NCBI RefSeq assembly: GCF_900250075.1
Contig: NZ_LT977070.1
Location: 2,488,734-2,552,733 of the forward strand
Length of the DNA stretch: 64,000 bases
Reading direction: 5' to 3'
DNA from: Cupriavidus taiwanensis
Lineage (GTDB): Bacteria; Pseudomonadota; Gammaproteobacteria; Burkholderiales; Burkholderiaceae
Program-made: the position numbers and the translations under genes
Notes under the pieces: generated by a model
Told to the model about the DNA's origin: nothing
The model's database searches: none
What the model saw: the letters and a program-made list of their open reading frames with translations, nothing else
Shown: positions 10,358 to 22,008 of the stretch, piece after piece
Numbering within the stretch: position 1 is the stretch's first letter
How the letters are laid out: each line of letters begins with the position of its first letter

Positions 10358-12151
<1,794 letters not shown>

Positions 12152-12348
12152 CTAATGTTCAGGGAAGCGCCGGCTGAGAGCCCGGGCGGCAACAAGCAGT
12201 GGAGCGGCCCGGCGCCGCGCGCCGCAAGGCGTGCGCGGGCGTACCGCGGGTTCGGGGGGCGCAAATTTTGCGCCAATCCGCAATTTTACCGGATTTTCAA
12301 TGACTTCCGGGCCGTCATCTGGTGGCGTGGCGCGGATGCCGGCGCGGC

Positions 12349-12654
12349 TCAGCGGGCGGTGCGCGTAGCGCCATGTGCGGCAAGCCATACCCTTGTCGCC
12401 GCTTCATCCAGGAAATAGTGGCAAAGGGGCGCGGCATGCGCCGACGAGTCCGCCGGCAAGTCCGCCGGCGTGCCGGGCATCAGCACCGGCACCAGTTCGC
12501 CAAAGCGCGCCTCCAGCGCGGCATCGGCGTCGACATCGACTTCATGCAGGATGAAAGAAAAATCGCGCCGGAGCGGCTCCAGCGCGACTTTCATGTCTTC
12601 GCAAAGATGGCAGTACGCCCGGCCGTACAGCGTCAGCGCGGGCGTGCCAGCCAT
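12349..12654 (-). CDS. Glutaredoxin-like (DUF836 type) thioredoxin-fold protein
   Basis: A 101-residue protein with a thioredoxin-fold start (ALTLYGRAYCHLCEDMK), where the redox pair is CxxC (Cys-His-Leu-Cys) at about residues 15-18. A beta strand with a conserved Val-Pro follows (ELVPVLM), corresponding to the cis-proline region. This pattern fits the glutaredoxin-like DUF836 family. It lies 6 bp downstream of the mucD stop on the same strand, suggesting cotranscription with the envelope-stress genes and possibly a thiol-redox role. Substrates are unknown. Confidence 0.8.
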   Translation of the reverse strand: MAGTPALTLYGRAYCHLCEDMKVALEPLRRDFSFILHEVDVDADAALEARFGELVPVLMPGTPADLPADSSAHAAPLCHYFLDEAATRVWLAAHGATRTAR

Positions 12655-12660
12655 GGCGTA

Positions 12661-14151
12661 TCAGCGCACCGAGGCGGCGCCGGGTCGCAGCGTCAGCACC
12701 TGGGTGGCGTCGCCGCGCCGCACGAACACCGCGGCGATACGGCTCTTGTCCAGGCCGCGCACCAGTTCGTTGAACTGGCGCGCGTTGGTCACGTCGGTGT
12801 CGCCCAGGCGCAGGATGATATCGCCCGGACGGATGCCGGCACGCAGCGCCGGGCCGTCGGCCACGTCGACCTCGACGCCGGACTTGAGCTTGAGCTCTTT
12901 CAGGCGCGCCTCGGGCAGGTCGCTGACCACCAGGCCCAGCGCGTTGGGCTTGCCGGCCTGCGGCGCGCTGTCATCCTTCGGCGTCGCCCCGCTGCGGGCG
13001 CGGGCCTTGCCGTCCGGCTCCAGCTCGGTGACGGTGATGCTGACCTCGCGGGTCGCGCCCTTGCGCCACAGCTGCAGCGGCACGCGCGTGCCGGGCTTGG
13101 TCTCGCCGACCATGCGCGGCAGGTCCGAGGCCCGCTCGATGTCGCGGCCGTTGAACTTCAGGATGATGTCGCCCGCCTCGATGCCGGCCTTTTCGGCAGG
13201 ACCGCCCGGCTCGACGCTGCCGACCAGCGCGCCGCGCGCACGGCCCAGCCCCAGCGAATCGGCGACTTCCTTCGTCACATCGCCGATCGCCACGGCGATG
13301 CGGCCGCGGGTCACACGCCCGGAGGACTTGAGCTGCTCGGACACGCGCATGGCCTCGTCGATCGGGATCGCGAACGAGATCCCCATATAGCCGCCGCTGC
13401 GGCTGTAGATCTGCGAGTTGATGCCGATCACTTCGCCGCGCAGGTTGATCAGCGGCCCGCCGGAGTTGCCGGGATTGACCGCGACGTCGGTCTGGATGAA
13501 CGGCAGGTAGTCGCCGGTGTCGCGGCCCTTGGCCGAGACGATGCCGGCGGTCACGCTGTTGTCCAGCCCGAACGGCGAGCCGATCGCAAGCACCCACTCG
13601 CCGGCGCGGACCTTGTTGGAATCGCCCAGCGGCAGGCGCGGCAGGCCGCTGGCCTCGACCTTGAGCAGCGCCACGTCGGTGCGTTTGTCGGAGCCGATCA
13701 GCTTGGCCTTGAATTCACGCTTGTCCGGCAGCGTCACGTAGATGGTTTCGGCGTCGGCCACCACGTGCGCGTTGGTCATCACATAGCCATCCTGGCTGAT
13801 GATGAAGCCCGAGCCCACGCCGCGGCTCTGCTCTTCCTGCTGCGGCGGCTGGCCGCGGCGCGGCGGGGTGCCCGGCGCCGGGGCGCCGGGCATCGGCACG
13901 CCGAAGAAGCGGCGGAAGAACTCGGCCATCTCGTCGTCGCCGCCCGGCACGCCGCCGCGCTGGCGCACCAGCTCGGTGGTGCGGATATTGACCACGGCCG
14001 GGCTGGCCTTCTCCACCAGGTCGGTGAAGTCGGGTAGGTTGTAATTGGAGGCAGCGGCCTGGGCGTGGCTGACTTCGGCAACGGTCGGGCCGAGCAGCAT
14101 CATGGCAGCCATGACCACGGCCCGCGCCAGGGCTGGAGATCTGAACATCAT
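12661..14151 (-). CDS. mucD: Periplasmic Do-family serine protease (MucD/DegQ type)
   Basis: An HtrA-type periplasmic protease that degrades or holds misfolded envelope proteins. The start chosen is ATG at 14151, with gggag a few bases upstream; an in-frame TTG at 14157 is less likely. A signal peptide (MMFRSPALARAVVMAAMMLL, cleavage near SHAQA) leads to the trypsin-like domain with histidine in TNAHVVADA, aspartate in RTDVALLKVE and serine in NPGNSGGPLIN, followed by two PDZ domains (GRARGALVGSVEPGGPAEKAG and the C-terminal ALRAGIRPGDIILRL). It lies downstream of rpoE-rseA-rseB as in Pseudomonas algU-mucABCD, hence the symbol. 496 residues. Confidence 0.94.
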   Translation of the reverse strand: MMFRSPALARAVVMAAMMLLGPTVAEVSHAQAAASNYNLPDFTDLVEKASPAVVNIRTTELVRQRGGVPGGDDEMAEFFRRFFGVPMPGAPAPGTPPRRGQPPQQEEQSRGVGSGFIISQDGYVMTNAHVVADAETIYVTLPDKREFKAKLIGSDKRTDVALLKVEASGLPRLPLGDSNKVRAGEWVLAIGSPFGLDNSVTAGIVSAKGRDTGDYLPFIQTDVAVNPGNSGGPLINLRGEVIGINSQIYSRSGGYMGISFAIPIDEAMRVSEQLKSSGRVTRGRIAVAIGDVTKEVADSLGLGRARGALVGSVEPGGPAEKAGIEAGDIILKFNGRDIERASDLPRMVGETKPGTRVPLQLWRKGATREVSITVTELEPDGKARARSGATPKDDSAPQAGKPNALGLVVSDLPEARLKELKLKSGVEVDVADGPALRAGIRPGDIILRLGDTDVTNARQFNELVRGLDKSRIAAVFVRRGDATQVLTLRPGAASVR

Positions 14152-14280
14152 CGACAACTCCCGGGATTCAGCGAAAAGAAGAAAAACCGACTGGATGTGA
14201 TCCCGTGGCGGGGACCCCTGCGCCGGTTTCTTGGAGCCGGCCCCGGACGGAATCCGGGCGCCGGCCGCACCGGCTCACGC

Positions 14281-15369
14281 TCAGTGTACCGTCTTGGGCG
14301 GACGGTACTCTACGGCCGTCGCAAACTGGCGCACGGTGCTCGCCGGCACCTCGCCCACCACGGTAATCCAGAAATCGGCAACCCGGCGCACCACGACCTG
14401 GGTCGCACCGAGCGCGGCCACGCCTTCGCGGCGCGCACGTTGCTCGGAAACCGGCTCAATAAAGACCGACAGGCCGGTCAGCCCGTCGCTGTAGACGACC
14501 TGCAGCACTTCGAACACCTGACCGCGGGCATTGCCCGGGTTGGGCGTGCGCAGCTCGCCGAGCGGGCGGCGAACCTCGCGGATCTTCTGGAACCCCTTGA
14601 GCGGCACCGCGATCGACCAACCCTCGTCGGCGATATTGGTGGGCTGGTAGGTCACCTCATAGTGGTTCCAGTTGCTGGAATTCTTGATCGCGCCAAGGAT
14701 GCGCTGCTTCTCGGACGGAACCCCGATCTGCACCTGCGAGAACGCCACCTGCTCCAGCACCTTGCCGCCGTCGCCAATGGTCTGCGCGCGCATCAGCAGG
14801 CCGGAGTTCTTTTCCGCCCACAGGCGCACCGCGTAACGCGCGGCATCGTGAGGTTCCAGCGCAAAGACCTCGCACTCCATGCCGGCCACGCGCTCGGCGG
14901 GCATCTTGCGCATGTCGTACAGGTCCAGCACATCGTTCTTGTTGGTGGCGAGCAGCGCCGGGAAGCGGTCCTTGGCTTCCTGCTTTTCCACCACCACCAG
15001 CTTGGCTTCGGGGATCAGGCTGTGCACCACGTCGTTCTGCCGCAGCACTTCACGCGGCTTGCCGTCGAGGGTTTCCAGCCGCTCGTATTCGTTGTGGACG
15101 AGGTCGCTGTAATGCTGGATGCGCGAGGCGTGCATGACGCTGCCGCGCTGGTAGATCAGCGTGCCGACATAATTCTCGCGCTGGGCGGCTTTATGGATCT
15201 TGTTGAGCCAGGCAGTGGCGTCGCGTCGGTTCAGCGTATTGTCCGAAGGCTGCGCGGTGGCCGCGGCAGCGCTCAGACACAAGGCCAGAAAAAAGGACCT
15301 GCGCAGGGCCCTAATTCTCTGCGCGCCCGCTACATAGGCGGACGAACCTCCTTTATGCATGTCCGGCAT
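14281..15369 (-). CDS. rseB: Sigma-E regulatory protein RseB/MucB
   Basis: RseB is a periplasmic protein that binds the anti-sigma factor RseA and shields it from DegS until it senses stray lipopolysaccharide. The start is ATG at 15369, which shares its A with the rseA stop (TAATG), giving 362 residues. The open frame continues upstream, but that part overlaps rseA and is a shadow. An N-terminal signal (RRSFFLALCLSAAAATA) is followed by the MucB/RseB two-domain fold beginning WLNKIHKAAQRENYVGTLIYQRG. Gene order rpoE-rseA-rseB-mucD supports the call. Confidence 0.93.
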   Translation of the reverse strand: MPDMHKGGSSAYVAGAQRIRALRRSFFLALCLSAAAATAQPSDNTLNRRDATAWLNKIHKAAQRENYVGTLIYQRGSVMHASRIQHYSDLVHNEYERLETLDGKPREVLRQNDVVHSLIPEAKLVVVEKQEAKDRFPALLATNKNDVLDLYDMRKMPAERVAGMECEVFALEPHDAARYAVRLWAEKNSGLLMRAQTIGDGGKVLEQVAFSQVQIGVPSEKQRILGAIKNSSNWNHYEVTYQPTNIADEGWSIAVPLKGFQKIREVRRPLGELRTPNPGNARGQVFEVLQVVYSDGLTGLSVFIEPVSEQRARREGVAALGATQVVVRRVADFWITVVGEVPASTVRQFATAVEYRPPKTVH

Positions 15370-15998
15370 TATTCCTGCGTATTTTCCTGAGTGAAGTTCG
15401 CACCGTTGGCAACCGTGCGCATGGACGGCACGAAAGCATCCGTTGCCACTGAAGTGCGATGCGCACGCAGGTATTCGTCCAGGCGCGGGTCGCGGATCAT
15501 CTGCGGCGCGTCCGCGGCAACCGTGACGATGCCGGTGGCCTGGCCGGCGGCCGGCTGCTCGGCACGGGCCACCACAGCGTCGGGCGTTCCGACCGTGGCC
15601 GGACCGCGCAACTGCGGCACCACCACCCAGCTGACCGCGGCCACGGCGGCGGCGATCGCGGTGCCCGGCATCACGCGGCGCACCCACGACGGCCTGACCA
15701 GCAGGCGATGGCGGGCGCTGGCCTGCGCCACCGCCGGCACCAGCACGTGCGGCTCGGCTTCCAGGCGCGCGGAGAAACGCGAGAGGAAATCGGCGGTGGA
15801 GCCCGCCTGCGTCAGGTCTTCGGACCGCAGCGCGTCGCCGATCAACTGGTATGTGGTCCAGTCCGAAATGCCGGCCTCGCCTTTCGCGAGATCCAGCACG
15901 GCATCGACTTCATGCGGCGCCAGTTCGCCATCCATCAATACGGAGATCTGCTCCGCTGCTTCCACTACATGAACCGACTGCTTATGAGCCTGACCCAT
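15369..15998 (-). CDS. rseA: Anti-sigma-E factor RseA/MucA
   Basis: An inner-membrane anti-sigma factor that holds RpoE until regulated proteolysis releases it. The start chosen is ATG at 15998 (MGQAHKQSVHVVEAAEQISV), preceded by a ggggtggga ribosome-binding site; a longer frame from TTG at 16118 directly abuts rpoE and seems less likely. The N-terminal domain (ISVLMDGELAPHEVDAVLD) matches the sigma-binding RseA_N pattern. One membrane segment lies near residues 110-128 (MPGTAIAAAVAAVSWVVVP), and the remainder is periplasmic. The stop overlaps the rseB start. 209 residues. Confidence 0.92.
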   Translation of the reverse strand: MGQAHKQSVHVVEAAEQISVLMDGELAPHEVDAVLDLAKGEAGISDWTTYQLIGDALRSEDLTQAGSTADFLSRFSARLEAEPHVLVPAVAQASARHRLLVRPSWVRRVMPGTAIAAAVAAVSWVVVPQLRGPATVGTPDAVVARAEQPAAGQATGIVTVAADAPQMIRDPRLDEYLRAHRTSVATDAFVPSMRTVANGANFTQENTQE

Positions 15999-16118
15999 TT
16001 CCCACCCCAAGACATTCCATTGAACACCGATAATCCCGTTACTGCTGTCGCTTATCGATGCAGGAATAGGCTGCAACGCTGGCCGCACGACATTCTTCTC
16101 TACTACCTGAACCGCCAA

Positions 16119-16718
16119 TTACCACCGCTTGCCCTCTGCCGTTCCCAGTAGCGGGCGCAATTTCTCGGCAATCGCCTCGCGCGCGCGGAAGATCCGCGAG
16201 CGCACCGTGCCGATCGGGCATCCCATCGCTTCGGCGATTTCCTCGTAGCTGAGGCCCTCGATCTCGCGCAGCGTGATGGCGGTCCGCAATTCTTCCGGAA
16301 GTGCTTCCATCGCGCGGTTCACCGTCTCGGCGACTTGCCGCGTGTGGAGCATCGACTCCGGCGTATTGATATCCCTTAGTTGTTCACCGTCCGCAAAAGT
16401 TTCAGCCTCTTCCGCATCGATATCGCTGGACGCTTCCGGGCGGCGGCCCTGGGTGGCCAGGTAGTTCTTGGCGGTGTTGACGGCGATCCGGTACAGCCAC
16501 GTGTAGAAGGCCGACTCCCCGCGGAACTGGGGCAAGGCGCGGTATGCCTTGATGAAGGCATCCTGCGCCACATCCTCGACTTCAGCGGGATCCCTGACCA
16601 GGCGCGAAATCAGGCGAATGATCTTCCGATGGTATTTGGTCACCAGAAGTTCAAAGGCCCGCTTGTCGCCCTGCTGGACGCGTTCAACTAGGAGCTGATC
16701 GGCTTCGCGTTCGCTCAC
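16119..16718 (-). CDS. rpoE: RNA polymerase sigma factor RpoE (AlgU type)
   Basis: A 199-residue extracytoplasmic-function sigma factor. Region 2 is visible at about residues 20-85 (FELLVTKYHRKIIRLISRL to FYTWLYRIAVNTAKN), and region 4 near 130-185 contains the helix-turn-helix (LREIEGLSYEEIAEAMGCPIGTVRSRIFRAREA). The start is GTG at 16718, with an aggtga element about eight bases upstream. It is followed by rseA, rseB and mucD, the standard envelope-stress cassette. I did not find an obvious sigma-E autoregulatory promoter in the short gap upstream; one may lie inside the preceding gene. Confidence 0.97.
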   Translation of the reverse strand: MSEREADQLLVERVQQGDKRAFELLVTKYHRKIIRLISRLVRDPAEVEDVAQDAFIKAYRALPQFRGESAFYTWLYRIAVNTAKNYLATQGRRPEASSDIDAEEAETFADGEQLRDINTPESMLHTRQVAETVNRAMEALPEELRTAITLREIEGLSYEEIAEAMGCPIGTVRSRIFRAREAIAEKLRPLLGTAEGKRW

Positions 16719-16774
16719 GTATGGCTCACCTGCAGTGTATCTCTTGGTTTGGTCGTCACGACAAACGTTGTATT

Positions 16775-17356
16775 TTACCTACGATTCTCAGCCCGCCCGG
16801 TGAAGCAACGCGCATCCTGTGACCGCAAGCTAACAAAATCGTTCCCTGTCCGGGCATCAGGTTGCACCCGCAGTGCAACTCGCGCGGACCGTCGCAGCCA
16901 GCGCGCCAGCTCGGGGCCGGCGGCCTGCCAGGGGAGAAGAATGACGCCGGGCATGGCGGCGCCGCCGGGGGCAAGGCACACCACCGTAGCGCCTCCGATC
17001 TGCCAGCACTGCCGCACGATGGCCTCGCGCCGCGCACCGCCCGGTGCTTCCAGCCAGAGTCGCAGGGATCCTTCGGCATCGGCATCCTGCACGGCCGTAC
17101 AGGTCCAGCGCAGGCCGCGCCACCATGCCGGCCACGCGCGCAGGGCCGCCACGGCGCCCAGTGCAAGGCCCATGGCCGCGGCGAGGTGCCACCACAGGAA
17201 TCCGGCCCGGCTGCCGGCGATGGCGTCGGCCAGCGTCCGCGCCAGCAGCGCGAGCGCCAGCAATTCGCCGGCACAAAACACGAACAGGGTCCACCCCAGA
17301 GGGTGGACCCTGCCATGGCGCAGCCCCTTATGGAACTCCTTAAGGGCCCGCCTCAA
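16775..17356 (-). CDS. Small inner-membrane protein, possibly YgfX-like
   Basis: An unassigned protein between fabF and rpoE, same strand. The frame has no ATG near its start; it can begin at TTG 17383, overlapping fabF by 20 bp, or TTG 17356, which I list. Two hydrophobic segments (GWTLFVFCAGELLALALLA and FLWWHLAAAMGLALGAVAAL) are followed by a soluble domain with VILLPWQAAGPELARWLRR. That final motif resembles the LLLPD...LRRLRVWL ending of YgfX/CptA proteins, and Pseudomonas has a YgfX-like gene beside its algU, so I suggest YgfX-like. The similarity is from memory and needs a profile search. Confidence 0.55.
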   Translation of the reverse strand: MRRALKEFHKGLRHGRVHPLGWTLFVFCAGELLALALLARTLADAIAGSRAGFLWWHLAAAMGLALGAVAALRAWPAWWRGLRWTCTAVQDADAEGSLRLWLEAPGGARREAIVRQCWQIGGATVVCLAPGGAAMPGVILLPWQAAGPELARWLRRSARVALRVQPDARTGNDFVSLRSQDARCFTGRAENRR

Positions 17357-17363
17357 CCACGGA

Positions 17364-18596
17364 TCAGGCGCGGCGGAAAACAAGCGTGCCGTTGGTGCCG
17401 CCGAAACCGAAGTTGTTCTTCACCGCCACGTCGATCTTCATCTCGCGCGCCGTGTTGGCTACGTAGTCCAGGTCGCACTCGGGATCCTGGTTGTCGAGGT
17501 TGATCGTCGGCGGCGAGACCTGGTGGTGCAGCGCCAGCACGGTGAAGACCGATTCCAGGCCACCGGCGCCGCCCAGCAGGTGGCCGGTCATCGACTTGGT
17601 CGAGTTCACCACCATCTTGTAGGCCTGGTCGCCGAATGCGGCCTTGATCGCATCGGACTCGTTCTTGTCGCCCAGCGGCGTGGAGGTGCCGTGCGCGTTC
17701 AGGTAGTGCACCTGGTCGGTGTTGATGCCGGCATCCTTGAGCGCATTGACCATGCAGCGGCGCGGGCCGTCCATGTTCGGTGCGGTCATGTGGTAGGCGT
17801 CGCCGCTCATGCCGAAGCCGATCAGCTCGGCATAGATGCGTGCGCCGCGCGCCTTCGCCGATTCGTACTCTTCCAGCATCATCACGCCCGCGCCCTCGCC
17901 CAGCACGAAGCCGTCGCGGTCCTTGTCCCACGGACGCGAGGCTGCTGCCGGATCGTCGTTGCGGGTCGACAGCGCGCGCGCGGCGGCGAAGCCACCGATG
18001 CCGAGCGGCGACACGGTCGATTCGGCGCCGCCCGCCAGCATGGCGTCGGCATCGCCGGCCTGGATCAGGCGGGCGGCCAGGCCGATGCTGTGCAGGCCAG
18101 TGGTGCATGCCGTCACCGCGGCCAGGTTCGGGCCCTTGATGCCGTGGATGATCGACAGGTGGCCGGCGATCATGTTGATGATCGAGCCAGGCACGAAGAA
18201 CGGCGAAATCCGGCGCGGGCCCCGCTCGCTCAGCACGGCATGGGTATCCTCGATCATCGGCAGGCCGCCGATGCCCGAGCCGACCAGCACGCCGATGCGC
18301 TCGGCATTGGCTTCGTTCACTTCCAGGCCGCTGTCCTTGAGCGCCTGCGTCCCGGCCGCGATGCCGTAATGGATGAACGTATCCATGTTGCGGGCTTCCT
18401 TGGCCGGGATGTAGTCCTCGGCATTGAAACCCTTCACCTCGCCGGCGAAGTGCACGGACAGCGCGGAGTGATCGAATTTGGTGATGGTGGCGATGCCGGA
18501 CTTGCCGGCTACCAGGTTGGCCCAGCCTTCGGCAACCGTGTTTCCGACCGGAGACACAAGGCCAAGCCCAGTGACGACGACGCGACGACGGCTCAC
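17364..18596 (-). CDS. fabF: Beta-ketoacyl-ACP synthase II
   Basis: FabF carries out the decarboxylative condensation of malonyl-ACP with acyl-ACP in fatty-acid elongation. The 410-residue protein starts with GTG at 18596 ([19 protein letters not shown]), preceded by aggaaa. The catalytic triad is visible: cysteine in [11 protein letters not shown], histidine in [11 protein letters not shown] and histidine in [12 protein letters not shown], with the [12 protein letters not shown] end typical of KAS II. It lies 190 bp downstream of acpP, in the block of fatty-acid genes. Confidence 0.98.
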   Translation of the reverse strand: MSRRRVVVTGLGLVSPVGNTVAEGWANLVAGKSGIATITKFDHSALSVHFAGEVKGFNAEDYIPAKEARNMDTFIHYGIAAGTQALKDSGLEVNEANAERIGVLVGSGIGGLPMIEDTHAVLSERGPRRISPFFVPGSIINMIAGHLSIIHGIKGPNLAAVTACTTGLHSIGLAARLIQAGDADAMLAGGAESTVSPLGIGGFAAARALSTRNDDPAAASRPWDKDRDGFVLGEGAGVMMLEEYESAKARGARIYAELIGFGMSGDAYHMTAPNMDGPRRCMVNALKDAGINTDQVHYLNAHGTSTPLGDKNESDAIKAAFGDQAYKMVVNSTKSMTGHLLGGAGGLESVFTVLALHHQVSPPTINLDNQDPECDLDYVANTAREMKIDVAVKNNFGFGGTNGTLVFRRA

Positions 18597-18786
18597 TATG
18601 TTTTCCTACGGGTGCGTGAAACGGGAACGGAACGCGGAGTTGCCCGCCGCCGGCCCAGCGGGCCGCGCGGCGAAGCTCATTCCATTCTGCTTCTTCGAAC
18701 AGACGAAAGCCACAGAAAACAGCAAGGCGCGGCCGCAACGGCCCGCCCACCTGCCTTCTGTGGCTCGGAATGCAGAGACGACGGGC

Positions 18787-19026
18787 TTAGGCCTTGACGT
18801 GCGCGGTGGCGTAGTCGATAGCCTGTTGCACGGTCGTGATCTTTTCGGCTTCCTCATCAGGAATTTCCATGCCGAATTCATCTTCCAACGCCATCACGAG
18901 TTCAACCGTGTCCAGCGAGTCCGCACCGAGATCGTTCACGAACGAGGATTCGTTCTTGATGTCTGCCTCGGCCACGCCAAGCTGTTCTGCAACGATTTTC
19001 TTGACGCGTTGTTCGATATTGTCCAT
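18787..19026 (-). CDS. acpP: Acyl carrier protein
   Basis: The 79-residue carrier of growing acyl chains. The phosphopantetheine attachment serine is in the invariant DSLDTVEL motif at about residue 37, and the acidic helices ([18 protein letters not shown]) are intact. A strong ggaggg Shine-Dalgarno lies six or so bases before the ATG at 19026, as expected for one of the most abundant proteins of the cell. It is flanked by gaps of 169 bp (to fabG) and 190 bp (to fabF), which may hold separate promoters. Confidence 0.99.
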
Positions 19027-19195
19027 GTAACCCTCCAGGGAAGTTCGACAAAAAGTGGGCGCATTTTAGCAGGTTTGGGACAACAGAAATGCTGCCTGCC
19101 AAGCTTTGCAAGAATCGCGCCCGATTGGTTCGGAAAACTACGACTTCCGGCAGCTTCTTCCGGCTTCTGAACCGAAAAAGAGCGCCGGAAAACCA

Positions 19196-19945
19196 TTAAT
19201 TCATGTACATCCCGCCGTTCACATGCAGGGTGGTGCCGGTGATGTAGGCGGCTTGCGGACCCGCCAGGAAGGCTACCGCATTGGCGATATCCTCGGGCTG
19301 CCCGAGGCGGCCCAGCGGGATCTGCGTCTTGAGCGAAGCATGCTGCTCTTCGGACAGCGCCTTGGTCATGTCGGTATCGATAAAGCCCGGCGCGACGCAA
19401 TTGACGGTCACATTGCGGCTGCCGATTTCGGCGGCCAGCGAGCGGGTCATGCCGGCCACGCCGGCCTTGGCCGCGGAGTAGTTCATCTGGCCGGGGTTGC
19501 CGACCGAGCCCACCACCGAGGTGATATTGATGATGCGGCCCTGGCGCGCCTTCATCATCGGGCGCAGCACCGCGCGCGACAGGCGGAACACCGAGGTCAG
19601 GTTGGTCTGGATCACGGCCAGCCAGTCCTCGTCCTTCATGCGCATCGCCAGCTGGTCCTGCGTGATGCCGGCATTGTTGACCAGCACGCCGATGCCGCCG
19701 TGGCTCTTGACGATCTCGTCGATGAGCGCATCGCAGGCCGCGGCGTCGTTGACATTGAGCACGGCGCCCTTGCCCTTCAGGCCTTCGGCGCCGAGGTAGT
19801 CGGTGATGCCGGCCGCGCCGGCTTCGCTGGTCGCGGTGCCGATCACGGTGGCGCCCTGCCGCGCCAGTTCGAGCGCGATGGCGCGGCCGATGCCGCGCGA
19901 GGCGCCGGTGACCAGCGCAACCTGATTGTCGAGAAGTTTGGTCAT
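19196..19945 (-). CDS. fabG: 3-oxoacyl-ACP reductase
   Basis: FabG reduces 3-oxoacyl-ACP with NADPH. The 249-residue short-chain dehydrogenase has the cofactor motif TGASRGIGRAIA near residue 14, NNAG near 88, the catalytic serine (INITSVVGSVGN) and the YSAAKAG tyrosine-lysine pair. It starts 17 bp after the fabD stop, so it is cotranscribed and probably coupled with it. Confidence 0.98.
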   Translation of the reverse strand: MTKLLDNQVALVTGASRGIGRAIALELARQGATVIGTATSEAGAAGITDYLGAEGLKGKGAVLNVNDAAACDALIDEIVKSHGGIGVLVNNAGITQDQLAMRMKDEDWLAVIQTNLTSVFRLSRAVLRPMMKARQGRIINITSVVGSVGNPGQMNYSAAKAGVAGMTRSLAAEIGSRNVTVNCVAPGFIDTDMTKALSEEQHASLKTQIPLGRLGQPEDIANAVAFLAGPQAAYITGTTLHVNGGMYMN

Positions 19946-19961
19946 GCGGTTGTCCTGTTGC

Positions 19962-20891
19962 TTACTTCAGCAGTGCCAGCGTGTCCTGCAGCGAGGCCGG
20001 ATCGAAGATCGCGCCACCGCTCAGGTTGCCGTCGATGCGCTTGGTCATGCCGGCCAGCACCTTGCCCGGACCGCATTCGATCACGTGGGTGATGCCTTCG
20101 GCGCCCATCTTCTGCACGCACTCCACCCAGCGCACCGGCGCGGCGGCCTGTCGCACCAGCGCATCCTTGATCGCCTCCGGATCGCTGACGATGGCGACGT
20201 CGACGTTGTTCACCAGCGGGATCGACGGCGCAGCAAAAGCCAGGCCGGCCATGCGCTCACGCAGGCGGTCGGAGGCGGGCTTGAGCAGCGACGAGTGGAA
20301 CGGCGCCGACACCGGCAGCGGCAGCGCGCGCTTGGCGCCCTTGGCCTTGGCGATCTCGCAGGCCTTCTCGACCGCGCCCTTGTGGCCGGCGATCACCACC
20401 TGCGACGGCGCGTTGAAGTTGACGGCCTCGACCACGCCCGCGGCCGACGCTTCGGCGCACGCGGCGCGCACGTCGTCATCCGACAGGCCGAGGATTGCGG
20501 CCATGCCGCCCTCGCCCACCGGCACGGCTTCCTGCATGGCCTGCGCGCGGAACCGCACCAGCGGCACGGCGTCGGCAAACGGGATCACGCCGGCGGCCAC
20601 CAGCGCCGAGTACTCGCCCAGGCTGTGGCCGGCGACCAGCGCCGGCGCCGGACCGCCGGCATCGAGCCAGGCACGGTAGATCGCCACGGCGGCGGTCAGC
20701 ATCACCGGTTGCGTATTGGTGGTCAGGTTCAGTTCTTCGGGAGGGCCTTCGGCGATCAGGCGGCCGAGATCCTGGCCGAGCGCGGCCGAGGCTTCTTCCA
20801 CGGTGGCACGCACCACGGCGTTGTCGGCGAAGGCATTGAGCATGCCGACCGACTGCGAACCCTGGCCGGGAAATACGAAAGCGAATTTCAT
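19962..20891 (-). CDS. fabD: Malonyl-CoA:ACP transacylase
   Basis: FabD loads malonate from CoA onto ACP. The 309-residue protein starts MKFAFVFPGQGSQSVGM, with the oxyanion-hole GQGSQ motif, and has the nucleophile serine in AGHSLGEYSALV and the histidine in LPVSAPFHSSLL. It lies between fabH and fabG in the conserved fatty-acid block, 83 bp after fabH. Confidence 0.98.
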   Translation of the reverse strand: MKFAFVFPGQGSQSVGMLNAFADNAVVRATVEEASAALGQDLGRLIAEGPPEELNLTTNTQPVMLTAAVAIYRAWLDAGGPAPALVAGHSLGEYSALVAAGVIPFADAVPLVRFRAQAMQEAVPVGEGGMAAILGLSDDDVRAACAEASAAGVVEAVNFNAPSQVVIAGHKGAVEKACEIAKAKGAKRALPLPVSAPFHSSLLKPASDRLRERMAGLAFAAPSIPLVNNVDVAIVSDPEAIKDALVRQAAAPVRWVECVQKMGAEGITHVIECGPGKVLAGMTKRIDGNLSGGAIFDPASLQDTLALLK

Positions 20892-20974
20892 CGGATGGAA
20901 ACCCTAACAAGAAATCGGGGGCCGGCGCCGTGGCAAGTCGTGCCTGCACGGCACGCCTGGGCACCGGCCGCGTA

Positions 20975-21955
20975 TTACATGCGCAGCAGCACCGCGCCCC
21001 AGGTGAAGCCGCCGCCCACGCCTTCCATCAGCACGGTGTGGCCCGGGCGGATGCGGCCGTCGCGCACGGCGACGTCCAGCGCCAGCGGGATCGAGGCAGC
21101 CGAGGTGTTGCCGTGCTCGTGCACGGTGGCGACCATGCGCTCGGCGGGCAGGCCCAGTTTCTTTGCCGTGCCTTGCATGATGCGGATATTGGCCTGGTGC
21201 GGAATCAGCCAGTCGACCTGGTCGGGCGACACGCTGGCGGCTTCCATGGCTTCGCGCGCCACCTTGTCGAGCACGTTCACGGCGAGCTTGAACACCGCCT
21301 GGCCGTCCATGTGCAGGAACGGGTTGCCGGTGATGTTGCCGCCGGCGACGTTGCCCGGCACGCACAGGATGTCGACATGGCTGCCGTCCGAATGCATGGC
21401 GCTGGACAGGATGCCCGGCTCGTCGGACGCCGACAGCACCACCGCGCCGGCGCCGTCGCCGAACAGCACGCAGGTGGTGCGGTCGTTGAAGTCGAGGATG
21501 CGCGAGAACACTTCGGTACCGATCACCAGCACATTGCGGTGCGAGCCGCTGCGGATGAACTTGTCGGCGGTGGCCAGCGCGTACACAAAGCCGGAGCACA
21601 CCGCCTGCAGGTCGAAGGCCGGGCAGTGGTTGGTGATGCCCAGCTTTTCCTGCACGATGCAGGCGGTGCTGGGAAACACGAAGTCCGGCGTCGAGGTGGC
21701 GACGATGATCAGGTCGATGTCCTGCCGGTCGATGCCGGCGGCCTCGATGGCCTGCTCGGCTGCCTTGACCGCCAGCGTGCTGCTGGTCACATCGGGTTCG
21801 GCCCAGTGGCGCGCCGAGATGCCGCTGCGCGAGACGATCCACTCGTCGCTGGTCTCGATGCCTTTCTCGGCAAGCTGCGCCGCCAGCTCATGGTTGGTCA
21901 CGCGCCGCGGAGGCAGGTAGCTCCCGGTACCGATGATTTTTGCGTACTTGGTCAT
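20975..21955 (-). CDS. fabH: Beta-ketoacyl-ACP synthase III
   Basis: FabH starts fatty-acid synthesis by condensing acetyl-CoA with malonyl-ACP. The start chosen is ATG at 21955 ([19 protein letters not shown]), giving 326 residues; a GTG ten codons upstream is possible, and neither has a good ribosome-binding site. The catalytic residues are visible: cysteine in [12 protein letters not shown], histidine in [12 protein letters not shown] and asparagine in [12 protein letters not shown]. It follows plsX by about 50 bp. Confidence 0.97.
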   Translation of the reverse strand: MTKYAKIIGTGSYLPPRRVTNHELAAQLAEKGIETSDEWIVSRSGISARHWAEPDVTSSTLAVKAAEQAIEAAGIDRQDIDLIIVATSTPDFVFPSTACIVQEKLGITNHCPAFDLQAVCSGFVYALATADKFIRSGSHRNVLVIGTEVFSRILDFNDRTTCVLFGDGAGAVVLSASDEPGILSSAMHSDGSHVDILCVPGNVAGGNITGNPFLHMDGQAVFKLAVNVLDKVAREAMEAASVSPDQVDWLIPHQANIRIMQGTAKKLGLPAERMVATVHEHGNTSAASIPLALDVAVRDGRIRPGHTVLMEGVGGGFTWGAVLLRM

Positions 21956-22008
21956 GTATTGTCGGATCGTATGGCCCGCCGGCACGCTTGACCGGCGCGC
22001 GGTGGCGC

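Noticed and set aside
15999..16118. 40-codon N-terminal extension of rseA from TTG 16118
   Set aside because: The extension does not resemble RseA and ATG 15998 has a good ribosome-binding site and begins the family domain.
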